This document shows positions 1-8,278 of a stretch of DNA of 41,093 bases, piece after piece. A model generated the notes under the pieces. That model ran no database searches. It saw nothing but the letters and a program-made list of their open reading frames with translations, and was not told where the DNA came from. Numbering within the stretch: the stretch's first letter is position 1; the number at the start of each line of letters is the position of its first letter. A program made the translations under genes and the position numbers. Source of the stretch: Desulfobacteraceae bacterium (GTDB taxonomy: Bacteria > Desulfobacterota > Desulfobacteria > Desulfobacterales > Desulfolunaceae); NCBI GenBank assembly GCA_013619155.1, contig JABXKT010000099.1, forward strand, positions 1-41,093, read 5' to 3'.

Positions 1-109
1 CTTTTTTTTACCCCTCTTTTTTAAAACAGTCCTGCATTATTTGATGGTATTCGGCCCGGCCATGACGGCCAATCCGCCCTGCTTTTTTTAGTGCGGTATG
101 ACTTTTTTA

Positions 110-135
110 GGTGACGTGGGGTCGTGCACGTCGCC
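110..135 (+). promoter_or_regulatory. Leader hairpin before the DUF151 gene
   Basis: A 9-bp stem (GGTGACGTG at 110-118 with CACGTCGCC at 127-135, one G-U pair) lies just upstream of a strong ribosome-binding site (GGGAGGTG, about 140-147) and the ATG at 153. It could be a leader structure. There is no T-run directly after it, so it is not an obvious terminator. Function is unknown. Confidence 0.4.
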
Positions 136-152
136 TTTGCGGGAGGTGAACC

Positions 153-650
153 ATGATACATCAAATGACCATCGCCTCGTTATCCATGGACACGAAGACC
201 CGGACCCCGGTTTTGGTCTTAAAGTCTGAAACGGATGGCACCCTTCTTCCCTTGTGGATCGGTGTCTTAGAGGCTACATCCATTGTATTCGCCCTTCAGG
301 GTGCCCCTGTAACACGTCCCCTCACCCATGATCTCTTTCATGATTATCTCGAACAGACCGACGCCACCGTCGAGCGCATTGTGGTGTGCGATCTGGTGGA
401 TAATATCTACCACGCCCGGGTTGAATTCTCTGCCGGTGGGACCCATTTTGAGCTCGACTCTCGCCCCAGCGATGCCATTGCCCTTGCCGTTCGGTTTCAG
501 GCCCCTATTCTTGCCGAGGGGAGTGTGCTGGAGATGTCCCGCATGGTGGACGCGTCTGTGGAGCTTGCCGATGAGAGCCATGAGGGGAAACGATGGGCGC
601 AATACCTCCAAGGGCTCTCTCCGGAAGAGTTTGGAAAGTATAAGGTGTGA
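153..650 (+). CDS. DUF151 / bifunctional nuclease-domain protein
   Basis: A 165-residue protein whose first about 130 residues match the DUF151 (BFN, bifunctional nuclease) family. The family's conserved core is visible: an N-terminal beta strand with 'PVLVLK', then 'LPLWIGVLEATSI', and the signature 'SRPSDAIALAVR' at about residues 102-113. Family members from bacteria and plants have reported DNase/RNase activity or act as stress-related proteins; the role of most bacterial copies is unknown. The protein is cytosolic, with no signal peptide. Length is typical. The start is well supported by GGGAGGTG 5-12 bases upstream. It is monocistronic as far as can be seen: 400 bases of repeat-derived sequence follow before the next gene. 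The C-terminal tail after about residue 135 is acidic and less conserved. Confidence 0.88.
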   Translation: MIHQMTIASLSMDTKTRTPVLVLKSETDGTLLPLWIGVLEATSIVFALQGAPVTRPLTHDLFHDYLEQTDATVERIVVCDLVDNIYHARVEFSAGGTHFELDSRPSDAIALAVRFQAPILAEGSVLEMSRMVDASVELADESHEGKRWAQYLQGLSPEEFGKYKV

Positions 651-1048
651 GATAAAGATGCCGTAAAAAAAATGGTTATGATTCGGTCTGTTGGCTATGC
701 GGTGAAAGTTATCAAGAAACATGCCTCCGGCGGCCAGGGAATAAATTTCCTGGACCCCAGGTTCGTGACCATGACGGGCCTTTGGCCCGTCATGGTCACT
801 ATTAAATTCTATTTGCCAACCTTTTACAAAATGTTGGCCCCCGGCAGGGCCACCGGAGGTAAGCTTTCGCCGCATGGCCGCCGGAGGCCCTTTTTTCGGG
901 TCACTTTAACCATAGACGGCCCATTTTTTGTTCACTGTGGCCCTATAAGGCATCTTTTTATGAAGTGTGGTATGTCTTTCGTGGTCGTCTCACCGGGGTG
1001 GGGCGGATTATTTGAACTTAATTTTTATGATAAGGATGTGTATTTACC
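651..1048. repeat. Intergenic repeat mosaic
   Basis: No gene is seen here. The stretch is built from modules found elsewhere in the window: a GCCTCCGGCGGC-CAGG...CCTGGACCCC module at about 722-762, the perfect palindrome at 765-799, a module starting GTTGGCCCCCGGCAGGGCC at about 833, and an 'ACCATAGACGGC' module at about 908 that recurs near 8110 and 27530. An open frame crosses it only because the modules happen to lack stops. Confidence 0.7.
765..799. repeat. 35-bp palindrome, family P, copy 1
   Basis: GTGACCATGACGGGCC at 765-780, a TTT loop, and its exact reverse complement ending at 799. The same palindrome recurs exactly at 7699-7733 and, with the loop complemented, at 30613-30647. It is not followed by a T-run. 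Confidence 0.9.
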
Positions 1049-1693
1049 ATGATTGATCTTCACTCTCATACCTTCTTCAGCGATGGAGAACTCGTGGCTT
1101 CGGAGCTCGCCCGTCGGGCCGAGGCCAAGGGGCTCACCGCCCTGGGTATCACCGACCACGGTGATCTCTCCAATATCGATTTTATCGTCCCCCGTCTGGT
1201 GGCGGTGGCCAAAAAACTCAATGAGGTGATGGCTCTTGAGGTGATTCCCGGGATCGAGCTGACCCATGTACCGCCGGCTCATATTGCCGAAGGCGCTGCC
1301 CTGGCACGTAGCCTGGGAGCCAGAATCGTTATTGTTCACGGGGAGACCGTGGTGGAGCCTGTGGCCCCGGGAACCAATCGTGCCGCCATTGAGGCTCGGG
1401 TGGATGTTCTCGCGCATCCGGGACTGATCACAGAGGAGGAGGCCCTCCTGGCTGCAGCCAACGGTGTTTTTCTCGAGATTACTGCCCGGGGGGGGCACAG
1501 CTTGACCAATGGTCATGTGGCCCGTATGGCCGCCGTTGCCGGCGCCTCCTTGGTTTTGAATACGGACTCCCATGCTCCGGGGGATCTTATCGACGCCGCC
1601 TTTGCCCGGAAGGTGGTGGTGGGGGCCGGGCTTTCAGAGTCCAGCTTCGAGGTCATGCAGACCAATGCCCGGACCTTTCTTTTAAAGTCCTGA
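1049..1693 (+). CDS. PHP-domain metal-dependent phosphoesterase
   Basis: A 214-residue protein of the PHP superfamily (histidinol-phosphatase / nucleoside 3',5'-bisphosphatase-like). Metal-ligand motifs appear in the usual order: 'DLHSHT' with His5 and His7 at the N-terminus, 'GITDHGD' near residues 33-39, 'PGIELTHV' near residues 68-75, 'VIVHGE', 'VLAHPG' and 'LNTDSHAP'. These are the residues that bind the trinuclear metal centre in characterised PHP hydrolases. The protein is shorter than HisK histidinol phosphatases (about 260-270 residues) and resembles stand-alone 'histidinol phosphate phosphatase domain' proteins of Desulfobacterota, so the substrate cannot be named. No his genes are near. 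An AAGGA motif about 12 bases upstream is a weak but plausible Shine-Dalgarno. Confidence 0.88.
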   Translation: MIDLHSHTFFSDGELVASELARRAEAKGLTALGITDHGDLSNIDFIVPRLVAVAKKLNEVMALEVIPGIELTHVPPAHIAEGAALARSLGARIVIVHGETVVEPVAPGTNRAAIEARVDVLAHPGLITEEEALLAAANGVFLEITARGGHSLTNGHVARMAAVAGASLVLNTDSHAPGDLIDAAFARKVVVGAGLSESSFEVMQTNARTFLLKS

Positions 1694-2232
1694 TCTGTTG
1701 AGTCCCCCATTTTTTTAGGTGCTCGTGGCGGTAGGGGGCAGAGATATGCTGTGTATTCTGACTCCAGGTGACCCCTTACCGCTGGACAATCGCTTTATGT
1801 TCCCCTGTGGGTGTGGGGGGGCTTAGGTCTTTATCGATGATACGTCTTGGGGGTTTGACTATATAAGGATGATGATCCTTTTTGGAATCACCGATTCTCC
1901 GGGTCCCCGGACAACTCGGTCTGGGGCCTCAGGGATGAGCTGTCTATCTTTCCCCCCTCTTTTTCCCCCCTCTTTTTTTAGGCAATTTCCGCCTAATTCA
2001 GATGCCAATTAGGGCTATTTTTGGTCATTGACAGAGGGCTGGCGCGTTTCTGGGGGAAAATCCATGGAATTTTTCCGGAGTCTGAGTTTTTTTTCTGATT
2101 TAATCTATTTTCTTTGATTTTAATGCTTTTTTATGAGACGTTTTTATGCGTTCGTCATGTAAATAATGGTTTACTATTCGTTTGATTGAAAAATAATACT
2201 TAACATTGTTTTTTTATATCCTTAGGATAGGC
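1694..2232. other. Long intergenic region, no gene recognised
   Basis: The 539 bases between the PHP gene and the response regulator have no convincing ORF. A small hairpin, AAGGAT-GATG-ATCCTT followed by TTT at 1865-1883, could be a weak terminator for the PHP gene. The last about 150 bases (2080-2220) are clearly more AT-rich than the rest and probably hold the response-regulator promoter, but I cannot fix its boxes. The repeat modules seen in most other gaps are absent. Confidence 0.5.
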
Positions 2233-2637
2233 ATGGTATCACTTTTGGTTATTGATGATGATCATCTTATTTTAAATCTTTATCGCCAGATATTAAAACG
2301 TTATGGATACCAAGTCCACACGGCAGAGAGCGGTGAAGAGGGGCTGTGCATGTTTGAAAATGAGCCCTACGCTCTGGTGATTACCGATGTGGTGATGGGG
2401 GAGATGGATGGTAATGAGGTGGCCCATCGTATTCGGCTCTCGGGGAGAGGGCAGGTCCCTATTATCGGAATCTCGGGGACACCCTGGAAGGCCCACGCCC
2501 CTTATTTTAATGCTGTCATGGCCAAGCCGGTTCCCATGAAAGAGCTTGTCGAACAAGTGCGGATCTTGGTGGATGCGTATGAGACGGGTGAGCTCAAGGG
2601 GGCTCCCCTGGGAGAGGTGGCTATGGATATCTCTTAG
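2233..2637 (+). CDS. Single-domain response regulator (CheY-like receiver)
   Basis: A 134-residue stand-alone receiver domain. The acidic pocket is Asp8-Asp9, the phospho-acceptor is Asp52 (in 'LVITDVVMGEMDG'), the switch residue is Ser81 ('IIGISG') and the conserved lysine is Lys98 ('MAKPVP'). No DNA-binding or enzymatic output domain follows, only about 20 extra residues. It therefore most likely relays phosphate or acts by protein-protein contact. An earlier in-frame ATG exists at 2206, but the ATG at 2233 is preferred: it has AGGATAG just upstream and starts directly before the first beta strand. A strong terminator follows at 2701. The partner kinase is not adjacent. Confidence 0.9.
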   Translation: MVSLLVIDDDHLILNLYRQILKRYGYQVHTAESGEEGLCMFENEPYALVITDVVMGEMDGNEVAHRIRLSGRGQVPIIGISGTPWKAHAPYFNAVMAKPVPMKELVEQVRILVDAYETGELKGAPLGEVAMDIS

Positions 2638-2700
2638 GTGGGGTATATTGGGGGCACTTTTTTTGATCAATGTCCCGTTTTATGACAGTAACGATGGTAA

Positions 2701-2738
2701 GGCCTGCCCCGTAAAGCGACGGGTGCAGGCCTTTTTTT
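2701..2738 (+). terminator. Rho-independent terminator of the response regulator gene
   Basis: GGCCTGCCCCGT (2701-2712) pairs with ACGGGTGCAGGCC (2719-2731), followed by seven or eight T. It ends the plus-strand receiver gene just before the convergent minus-strand gene ending at 2753. Confidence 0.85.
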
Positions 2739-2752
2739 ATCTATGGAGAATT

Positions 2753-4159
2753 TTAAGCGGCCCCGGAGGTGGATTCACACCGCCCCGTGGCTTTGTCGGC
2801 AAATCGCAGATCCACAAACTGGTGGAGGTCGATGAGCTTGCCGATGCCCATTTTGTGGTACATGTAGTTCTGGATCGTATCCAGATCTTCAATGGATGGG
2901 TAGAGATCATCCATGGTGATGCCGTTTTTCTGGCTGAGGACTTGAAGGAGAACCGGAAGGGAGAGACCCATTTTTCCTTCGGGGTCCAGGAAGGTCAGGG
3001 CTATCTCGGCGGCTCCTTTGCGGTTTTCAGACGCATATCGGCCCGCCTGGACGAGAAGATCGGTCAACTCCTGAACGGCATCGGGTTCGGAGGCGATGAG
3101 CTCTTGCCGTAAGGCCACCACACAGCAGGGGTGGTCCTGCCACAGGCTGCCCGAGACGAACTCCATGGAGCCGAGTCCGGAAGAGGCGGCGCGGGTGCAG
3201 ATGGGTTCGGCCACGATAAATCCGCCCACGGAGTCGTCCTCCTTCATGATGGGGGGCATCTTCACCGGGGGGACCACCTCGAAACGGACATTGATCGCTT
3301 TTTGACCGGGAACGCCGGGCTTAAGACCCAGTCCGGTGAGGTACTTATGGGCCAGCAGGTTGTGGATCGACATCTTGTGGGGGATGTTGACCACCTTGTA
3401 CTTGTAGAACTCTGCCTTGTCGGCGTATATCCCCTCTTCAAATCGTGAGCTGCGGACAAAGCCACTGCCGTTTTTATGGGCGAAGAGGACAAGGCGAATG
3501 GGCACATTGTAGGCAAAAAGGTCCATGGCGATGGGGGCCAGTACCATGGCTCCAGATACCTCGCCGTTTTCCAGCTTCTCCTGGATGGGGTTCCAGCCGG
3601 GAAGCCTTTCGGTCTCCAATATAAATTGCGTCGGGCTTATTTTCCCGGTATCGATCCAGTGTTTAAGAATACCTAAGGCGAGGTGGTCTGTGATCTGAAT
3701 GTGGCCCAGCCGAATGACGACTTTTCCATCACGGTATTCCGGGGTGTGTTCTCCGGTGGTGGGGCTACCCTCCTGGGGCATGAAGGCTTTTTCAATGGCT
3801 AATTTGAGCTCCACCTCATCGAAGGGCTTGGGTACGTGCCCATTACACCCGGCCTCTCCGGCTTTTTTCTGCTGAGTCTTGTCCCCTTGGGCGGTGGCCA
3901 TGATGAAGGGAATCGCCTTGAACGCCTGGCGCTTTCGGACCTCCATCAGAAATTGCAGCCCGTCCATCTTGGGCATATTCCAGTCGCTGATGATGAGGTC
4001 AAAGGGCCCTTCAGATTCGAGCTTTTCCAACGCATCCAGGCCATCGGTGGCCAGGCTGATACGTGTAAACCCTGCTTTTTCAAGATACTGCCGGAACATG
4101 ACTCGCATGGTTCCAGAGTCGTCCACTGCCAATATGTTCATATTCATGTCAATAGACAT
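2753..4159 (-). CDS. CheY-like receiver fused to a cytosolic NMT1/NitT-TauT-type solute-binding domain
   Basis: A 468-residue protein with an unusual architecture. Residues about 7-125 are a CheY-like receiver with Asp13/Asp14, phospho-acceptor Asp59 in 'ISDWNMPKMDG', Thr89 and Lys111. After a short linker, residues about 145-440 resemble periplasmic binding proteins of the NitT/TauT (NMT1/SsuA-NrtA) family: 'RLGHIQITDHLALGILKHW' matches the start of that fold, and 'GEVSGAMVLAPIAMDL' and 'GGFIVAEPICTRAA' match its ligand-cleft strands. There is no signal peptide or membrane segment, so the binding domain should be in the cytosol. GGAG six bases before the ATG supports the start. The neighbouring minus-strand gene (4334-5107) also encodes a leaderless protein of this fold. 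I infer a phosphorylation-coupled intracellular ligand sensor; the ligand is unknown. Confidence 0.85.
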   Translation of the reverse strand: MSIDMNMNILAVDDSGTMRVMFRQYLEKAGFTRISLATDGLDALEKLESEGPFDLIISDWNMPKMDGLQFLMEVRKRQAFKAIPFIMATAQGDKTQQKKAGEAGCNGHVPKPFDEVELKLAIEKAFMPQEGSPTTGEHTPEYRDGKVVIRLGHIQITDHLALGILKHWIDTGKISPTQFILETERLPGWNPIQEKLENGEVSGAMVLAPIAMDLFAYNVPIRLVLFAHKNGSGFVRSSRFEEGIYADKAEFYKYKVVNIPHKMSIHNLLAHKYLTGLGLKPGVPGQKAINVRFEVVPPVKMPPIMKEDDSVGGFIVAEPICTRAASSGLGSMEFVSGSLWQDHPCCVVALRQELIASEPDAVQELTDLLVQAGRYASENRKGAAEIALTFLDPEGKMGLSLPVLLQVLSQKNGITMDDLYPSIEDLDTIQNYMYHKMGIGKLIDLHQFVDLRFADKATGRCESTSGAA

Positions 4160-4333
4160 CTATTATCTCCTTTTCCAAGCCAAACCAAGATCCACTTTTT
4201 CTAATACCATCGTCACTTTTTCCAGAATGTTTAACCCTTTTTTGACGTGGGGCAAAATTAATTTAAGGCGAAAGGGGCTGTGGGGGCCTTTGTTCTATGG
4301 TTTATGTCTCATCTCTTTGAGCTCTTATGAGGC

Positions 4334-5107
4334 TTATTTTATAAGGGCGTCGATCATGGCCAGGAGACGTTGGCTTTTTAAATAGCGGCTTGTGGCGAGA
4401 AAATGGGCACGGCAGATGGGGGTGAGTTCTGGAGCTCCCGGGTCCCTTTCGGGTGGGCCAGTGGTCAGGTGGTGGGCGATTTTTTTTAGCTTAGCCCCTT
4501 GTCCCGGATCCTTGGTGGTGCGGGCCACAAGGACAGAGCTGGTGTATCCTGGCCATAGATCGTGGCAGGGCATGAGGGGGGTGACCTTTTTTTGATCCAT
4601 CATCTTCGAGAGGTCGGGCTCTTCTAAGAGGGCGGCACCGATGCTTCCCGGTGGAAGGAGCGTTAGGGCGTCGCCGATGAGATGGCAGGGCATCTCTTCT
4701 GCTATGATTTCGCCGGGCCCTGCAGAGGGGTTCAGGCTGAGGCCGAGTTCGCTAAAGAGCCGGTGGGTGAGAAGATACTCCATGGACCCCAGGCAGGAGA
4801 AGAGTATGCGTTTACCCGGAAAGGTCTGGAAGGGGGTGGGGGAAAAGGCGCTGGGGGTGACGATGGTGCTCCCCGTGTTTTTGATGCCGACCAGAAGCGA
4901 GATCTCTTTTTGTCGGTGGGCGAGGACGAGGGCCAGGGGTAGAGGCAGGATCCCGCCATCGAGCCATCCATTTAAGATACCCTGGGTGATGCGCCATGGA
5001 GAGCCGGTACGGATGGGGTGGAGGTGGTCGGATAAAAAAGAGTCCTGGGCCGTCCTCGATATGAGCGCCATGTGGGAGGAGATGTTGAGAAATCCGATGT
5101 GTAGCAT
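4334..5107 (-). CDS. Leaderless solute-binding-fold protein (NMT1/SsuA-like)
   Basis: A 257-residue protein beginning 'MLHIGFLNISSHMALIS', which resembles the first strand and helix of NitT/TauT-type (NMT1, SsuA) substrate-binding proteins. Further similarity is seen in 'GILNGWLDGGILPLPLALVLAH', 'ILFSCLGSMEYLLTHRLFSELGL' and 'IGAALLEEPDLSKM'. It lacks a signal peptide, lipobox or TM helix, so it is predicted to be cytosolic, which is not normal for a transport-associated binding protein. No permease or ATPase gene is nearby. It lies 174 bases upstream of the receiver-SBP fusion on the same strand, so the two are likely co-transcribed and functionally linked. The assignment rests on fold-like motifs and is less certain than for the fusion gene. 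Confidence 0.65.
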   Translation of the reverse strand: MLHIGFLNISSHMALISRTAQDSFLSDHLHPIRTGSPWRITQGILNGWLDGGILPLPLALVLAHRQKEISLLVGIKNTGSTIVTPSAFSPTPFQTFPGKRILFSCLGSMEYLLTHRLFSELGLSLNPSAGPGEIIAEEMPCHLIGDALTLLPPGSIGAALLEEPDLSKMMDQKKVTPLMPCHDLWPGYTSSVLVARTTKDPGQGAKLKKIAHHLTTGPPERDPGAPELTPICRAHFLATSRYLKSQRLLAMIDALIK

Positions 5108-5444
5108 TTTAAGGGGGTCCCTTCAATCTCTCGTGCCAAGGGAGCCCGCTTGGGTCCTCTCACCCGAGGCGACATGTGTGCCAGTGATTCTATGCAGCCA
5201 TAACAGGTACTGCCGTGGTTTATGGCGGACCGGGTTTTTTATACGCGGAGCCCTTTTCGTCTCTTTTTTTTCGTCTCTATTTTTGCGCCTTTGGCATCAA
5301 AAATGGTCCATATAGAAAAAAAGGGGTAACAGAGTTGCCCTCTTTTTTCAAGTGTGGTTTTGTAATAGGGGGTAAGGGCTCCTCCTGTGGGGAGTCCGTG
5401 ATGAATGTAAGGAATCCATACGCCCCAGGGCATGATGAGAGACG
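5108..5444. other. Divergent intergenic region
   Basis: The 337 bases between the divergent starts of the leaderless SBP gene and the 105-residue ORF should hold both promoters. The stretch around 5255-5345 has T-rich and A-rich runs. No clear operator, hairpin or repeat module was identified. Confidence 0.4.
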
Positions 5445-5762
5445 ATGATGATCGTAGCAGACCCCAGTGAGATAGAGACCGGTGAAGAGGCGATGATAGA
5501 GAGGATCCGTGATGGGCTGAACCGTGACGCCTTAGAGGGGCTCCTGGCCGATGGGTTGACCCTTTCCGCCTTTGAGGTGGGAGACATATCCATGATGGCC
5601 CATGGGGGGGAGCCGGTCTTTAAAGTGGATCTCATGCTTCGGGTGGAGAGCTCCCTTTCCGTGGACCTGACACTTCCTCCCCTTTATTGGGATAAAGAGG
5701 GGCTGGCCTTTCGGAGCCGCTGTTTTTGGGAGGGGCTTAAAAAGGGGGATGGAGCCTTGTGA
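5445..5762 (+). CDS. Small hypothetical protein
   Basis: A 105-residue acidic protein I do not recognise. It has no signal peptide, TM segment or cysteine-pair motif. Residues about 10-35 are predicted helical ('EEAMIERIRDGLNRDALEGLL'), followed by alternating strands ('FKVDLMLRVE', 'SLSVDLTLPPL'), suggesting a small alpha-beta domain. Two adjacent ATG codons (5445, 5448) are possible starts, with a weak GAGAG upstream. A competing minus-strand frame over the same DNA has poorer composition, so this strand is preferred. It is transcribed away from the two SBP-fold genes and ends 302 bases before purB. It could belong to the SBP cluster, but nothing in the sequence proves this. Confidence 0.55.
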   Translation: MMIVADPSEIETGEEAMIERIRDGLNRDALEGLLADGLTLSAFEVGDISMMAHGGEPVFKVDLMLRVESSLSVDLTLPPLYWDKEGLAFRSRCFWEGLKKGDGAL

Positions 5763-5968
5763 TGGGTATATAAGGGCCCGAATGCCGGGTGGCCGTCGAA
5801 CATGTATTGATTCATGCACCTCTTAAAATGGGGGCCATCCTATATTTAATACAGCGAAGGGATTCGTCCCGATTCTTGGAAACCGGTTGTCTCCTGCCTG
5901 TATCATGTGATAGGACTTTCCGCGTGATTTTAAAGGTTTTTAGATTCTCCTAAAAAAATAAGATGATT

Positions 5969-5997
5969 CCCTATAAAAGGGATGCTTTTTTATAGGG
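5969..5997 (+). promoter_or_regulatory. Perfect 10-bp inverted repeat upstream of purB
   Basis: CCCTATAAAA (5969-5978) and TTTTATAGGG (5988-5997) are separated by nine bases, about 67 bases before the purB ATG. It could be an operator or a leader hairpin. It does not match the gamma-proteobacterial PurR operator or a purine riboswitch core. Confidence 0.5.
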
Positions 5998-6064
5998 GCC
6001 ACCCTTTGGCAGGGCATCTGTTTTTAACAACCATACCATAATAATAATAGGACAACAGATCACC

Positions 6065-7432
6065 ATGGATCAAGTGAAGGCTCTCACCGTTCTTGACGGC
6101 AGGTATAAGCGGCTCACCGAATCGCTTCGGGATATTTTTTCGGAATACGGATTGATTCGTCATCGCGTTATAGTGGAAGCCTGCTGGCTGGAGTTCATCA
6201 TCGATGACCTTGGCTTTGCCACGCCGAAAGAGGGGTGGAAGGAGGCCGTTCGCGAGATCTCAGAGACCTTCAGCGAGGCGGGGGCCTTACGGGTTAAAGA
6301 GATCGAGAGCACCACCAACCATGATGTGAAAGCCGTTGAATACTATATTAAGGAGAAGCTGGCGGAGAAGGGATACGCCGATATTCGCGAGTGGACCCAT
6401 TTTGCATGTACCTCCGATGATATTAACAACACCGCCTATGCCCTCATGATCGATAAGGGACGCACCGAGGTGTTGACCGTCATGGAAGCGCTGGTATCCG
6501 GTGTGGAGACCATGGCAAAAGAGTGGCGTGCCAAGCCCATGATGTCTCGCACCCATGGCCAGCCCGCCACCCCCACCACCGTGGGTAAAGAGCTGGTGAA
6601 CTTTGCATGGCGTCTTCGTCGGGAGATGAAGCATTTAGAGGCTGTGGATATCGGAGCCAAGATGAACGGTGCCACCGGTGGGTACAACGCCCATACCGCC
6701 GCATTTCCCGAGGTGGACTGGATCGCCGCTGGAGAGCGTTTTGTGCGGGATTACCTCAAGGTGAGCCCCCTTTACTACACCACCCAGATTAACCCCAACA
6801 GCTATATCGCCGAAGCGCTTCACTCCATGGTGCGCTCCGCCTCCATCATTATCGACCTGGACCGTGATATGTGGGGCTACGTCTCTTTGGGGTACTTTAA
6901 GCAGAGGACCAAGGCAGGGGAGGTGGGCTCCTCCACCATGCCCCATAAAGTCAACCCCATCGACTTTGAAAATAGCGAAGGGAATTTAGGCCTGGCCATC
7001 TCCATGATGGATCACCTTGCCGTCAAGCTCTTAAACTCGCGTTTTCAGCGAGACCTAACCGATAGCACCGTGCTTCGGAATATGGGGGCTCTCTTTGGGT
7101 ATGTGATCATCGGCCTGAAGAACACCATCAAGGGTATGGGCAAGATGGAGTTAAACGAGGCGGCCATGCTGGCAGACCTTGATGGCAACCAAGAGCTCCT
7201 GGCCGAACCCATTCAGACGGTCATGCGTGTCTACGGTGAAGAGAACCCGTATGAAAAATTAAAAGCCCTCACCCGGGGCGTTCGCATCACCGAGGAAGAG
7301 ATGACGGCGTTTATCGACTCCCTGGAGATGGTCCCTGAAGTGGCCAAGGCGCGCTTGAGGGAACTCACCCCGGCTCGTTATGTGGGTCTTGCCGCAGAGC
7401 AGGTGGATCACTACTTTTCCCATAAGGAGTGA
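6065..7432 (+). CDS. purB: Adenylosuccinate lyase
   Basis: PurB catalyses two fumarate-releasing steps of purine synthesis: SAICAR to AICAR, and adenylosuccinate to AMP. It works as a cytosolic homotetramer. The 455-residue length and the opening 'LTVLDGRYKRLTESLRDIFSEYGLI' match the long E. coli-type subfamily. The fumarase/aspartase superfamily signature is present as 'GSSTMPHKVNPIDFENSEGN' (from about residue 289), and 'SRTHGQPATPTTVGKEL' carries the catalytic histidine region. The start ATG has AGGA about 12 bases upstream. The gene stands alone between a leader inverted repeat and a strong terminator, with no other pur genes nearby, so it is probably regulated separately from the IMP pathway genes. 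Confidence 0.97.
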   Translation: MDQVKALTVLDGRYKRLTESLRDIFSEYGLIRHRVIVEACWLEFIIDDLGFATPKEGWKEAVREISETFSEAGALRVKEIESTTNHDVKAVEYYIKEKLAEKGYADIREWTHFACTSDDINNTAYALMIDKGRTEVLTVMEALVSGVETMAKEWRAKPMMSRTHGQPATPTTVGKELVNFAWRLRREMKHLEAVDIGAKMNGATGGYNAHTAAFPEVDWIAAGERFVRDYLKVSPLYYTTQINPNSYIAEALHSMVRSASIIIDLDRDMWGYVSLGYFKQRTKAGEVGSSTMPHKVNPIDFENSEGNLGLAISMMDHLAVKLLNSRFQRDLTDSTVLRNMGALFGYVIIGLKNTIKGMGKMELNEAAMLADLDGNQELLAEPIQTVMRVYGEENPYEKLKALTRGVRITEEEMTAFIDSLEMVPEVAKARLRELTPARYVGLAAEQVDHYFSHKE

Positions 7433-7464
7433 TCCGTCACTCCTGATATTATGATTTAAAAAAA

Positions 7465-7497
7465 CCCTCCGTATCCACCGATACGGGGGGTTTTTTT
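7465..7497 (+). terminator. purB rho-independent terminator
   Basis: CCCTCCGTATC (7465-7475) pairs with GATACGGGGGG (7480-7490), followed by seven T. An A-run on the 5' side may let it work in both directions. Confidence 0.92.
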
Positions 7498-7698
7498 GTG
7501 GGGAGTCCCTCTAAAATAGACGGCACCCTTTAAAAAAAAATCTGATTACCCCTTATTCCCAGCCATCACTGTGATCATCAGGATAATGATCAGCTTATAC
7601 ATCCTCTCTTGACAACTATCTCAGTGTGTAAGGGAAAAAGCCGCCGGCAGCCCTACCGGTGCCAACCTTTTGGAACGGTTGCCAAATAGGTTTTAATA

Positions 7699-7733
7699 GT
7701 GACCATGACGGGCCTTTGGCCCGTCATGGTCAC
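7699..7733. repeat. 35-bp palindrome, family P, copy 2
   Basis: Identical over the full palindrome to the copy at 765-799: arms of 16 bases around TTT. Confidence 0.9.
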
Positions 7734-7928
7734 TTACTTGGGGCCCAGGGGCGGCAAAGCCCCTTAGGCAAAAAATTCCCTGGCCGGGTGTCTCTATTTA
7801 ATTGAAAAAACGTCTATTTTAGCCGTTTGCACTCTAAATATATGGCCGTCACTGTTTACAAAAATTAGAGATACGGTGGGTCCTACCCACCCGAATTACT
7901 TAGGGCCCTGACAAAAAATAAGCATCCT

Positions 7929-8023
7929 AATTTCATAAGAATAGCACTGTGACTTGTCCCGAGGAGCGGGGCAAGGCGCAGTGGTCACCCGCTTTCGAGG
8001 TGGCTCACCTCGCCGCCGGAGGC
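7929..8023 (-). repeat. Hairpin element A, copy 1
   Basis: It reads in inverted orientation relative to the consensus GCCTCCGGCGGC...TTATGAAATT. The main stem is 7945-7960 with 7968-7983, with outer pairs CACTG/CAGTG where most copies have CCGCTG/CAGCGG. A second small stem is formed by GAGGTG and CACCTC (about 7997-8011). The uninterrupted CTAATTTCATAAG end serves as the empty-site reference for the insertion at 17315. Confidence 0.85.
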
Positions 8024-8278
8024 ATCGCTTTTTGTATTTTTTATTTTTACTCTGGCCCTTAAATCGACAGCCCCGGCCGCCGGAGGCTTCGTTTTTAAGC
8101 CCACTGTAACTATAGACGGCCTATATTTGTTTTCAGATGAACTCGCTTACCGCATGTGGGGCTGTAAAAGGATGGTAATCAGGAAAAAAATGAGCCCAAT
8201 GGTGACAAAGTAAGGTAGTAATACACAGTCGGAGGGCTTGGGTGCCCCGTGACCATATTTTAAAAAAAAGGGGGGGGA

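Larger units (their letters stand above)
7660..8278. repeat. Intergenic composite repeat block
   Basis: Apart from the terminator, the 846 bases between purB and the Nudix gene are almost all repeats. They include a CCAACCTTTTGGAACGGTTG module (about 7671), palindrome P at 7699-7733, a GGCCCAGGGGCGGC module (about 7741), a roughly 130-bp module (7797-7928) also found at 14060 and 17540, the hairpin element A (7929-8023), and a roughly 70-bp module (8120-8188) found inverted at 30486-30553. No gene is seen. Confidence 0.75.

Noticed and set aside
672..1052. 126-codon plus-strand ORF
   Set aside because: It consists of intergenic repeat modules including palindrome P, has no ribosome-binding site, and the same modules recur without the frame elsewhere.
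2546..3112. 188-codon plus-strand ORF across the convergent gene ends
   Set aside because: It passes through a clear terminator and is antisense to the receiver-SBP gene, which has a good start and conserved domains.
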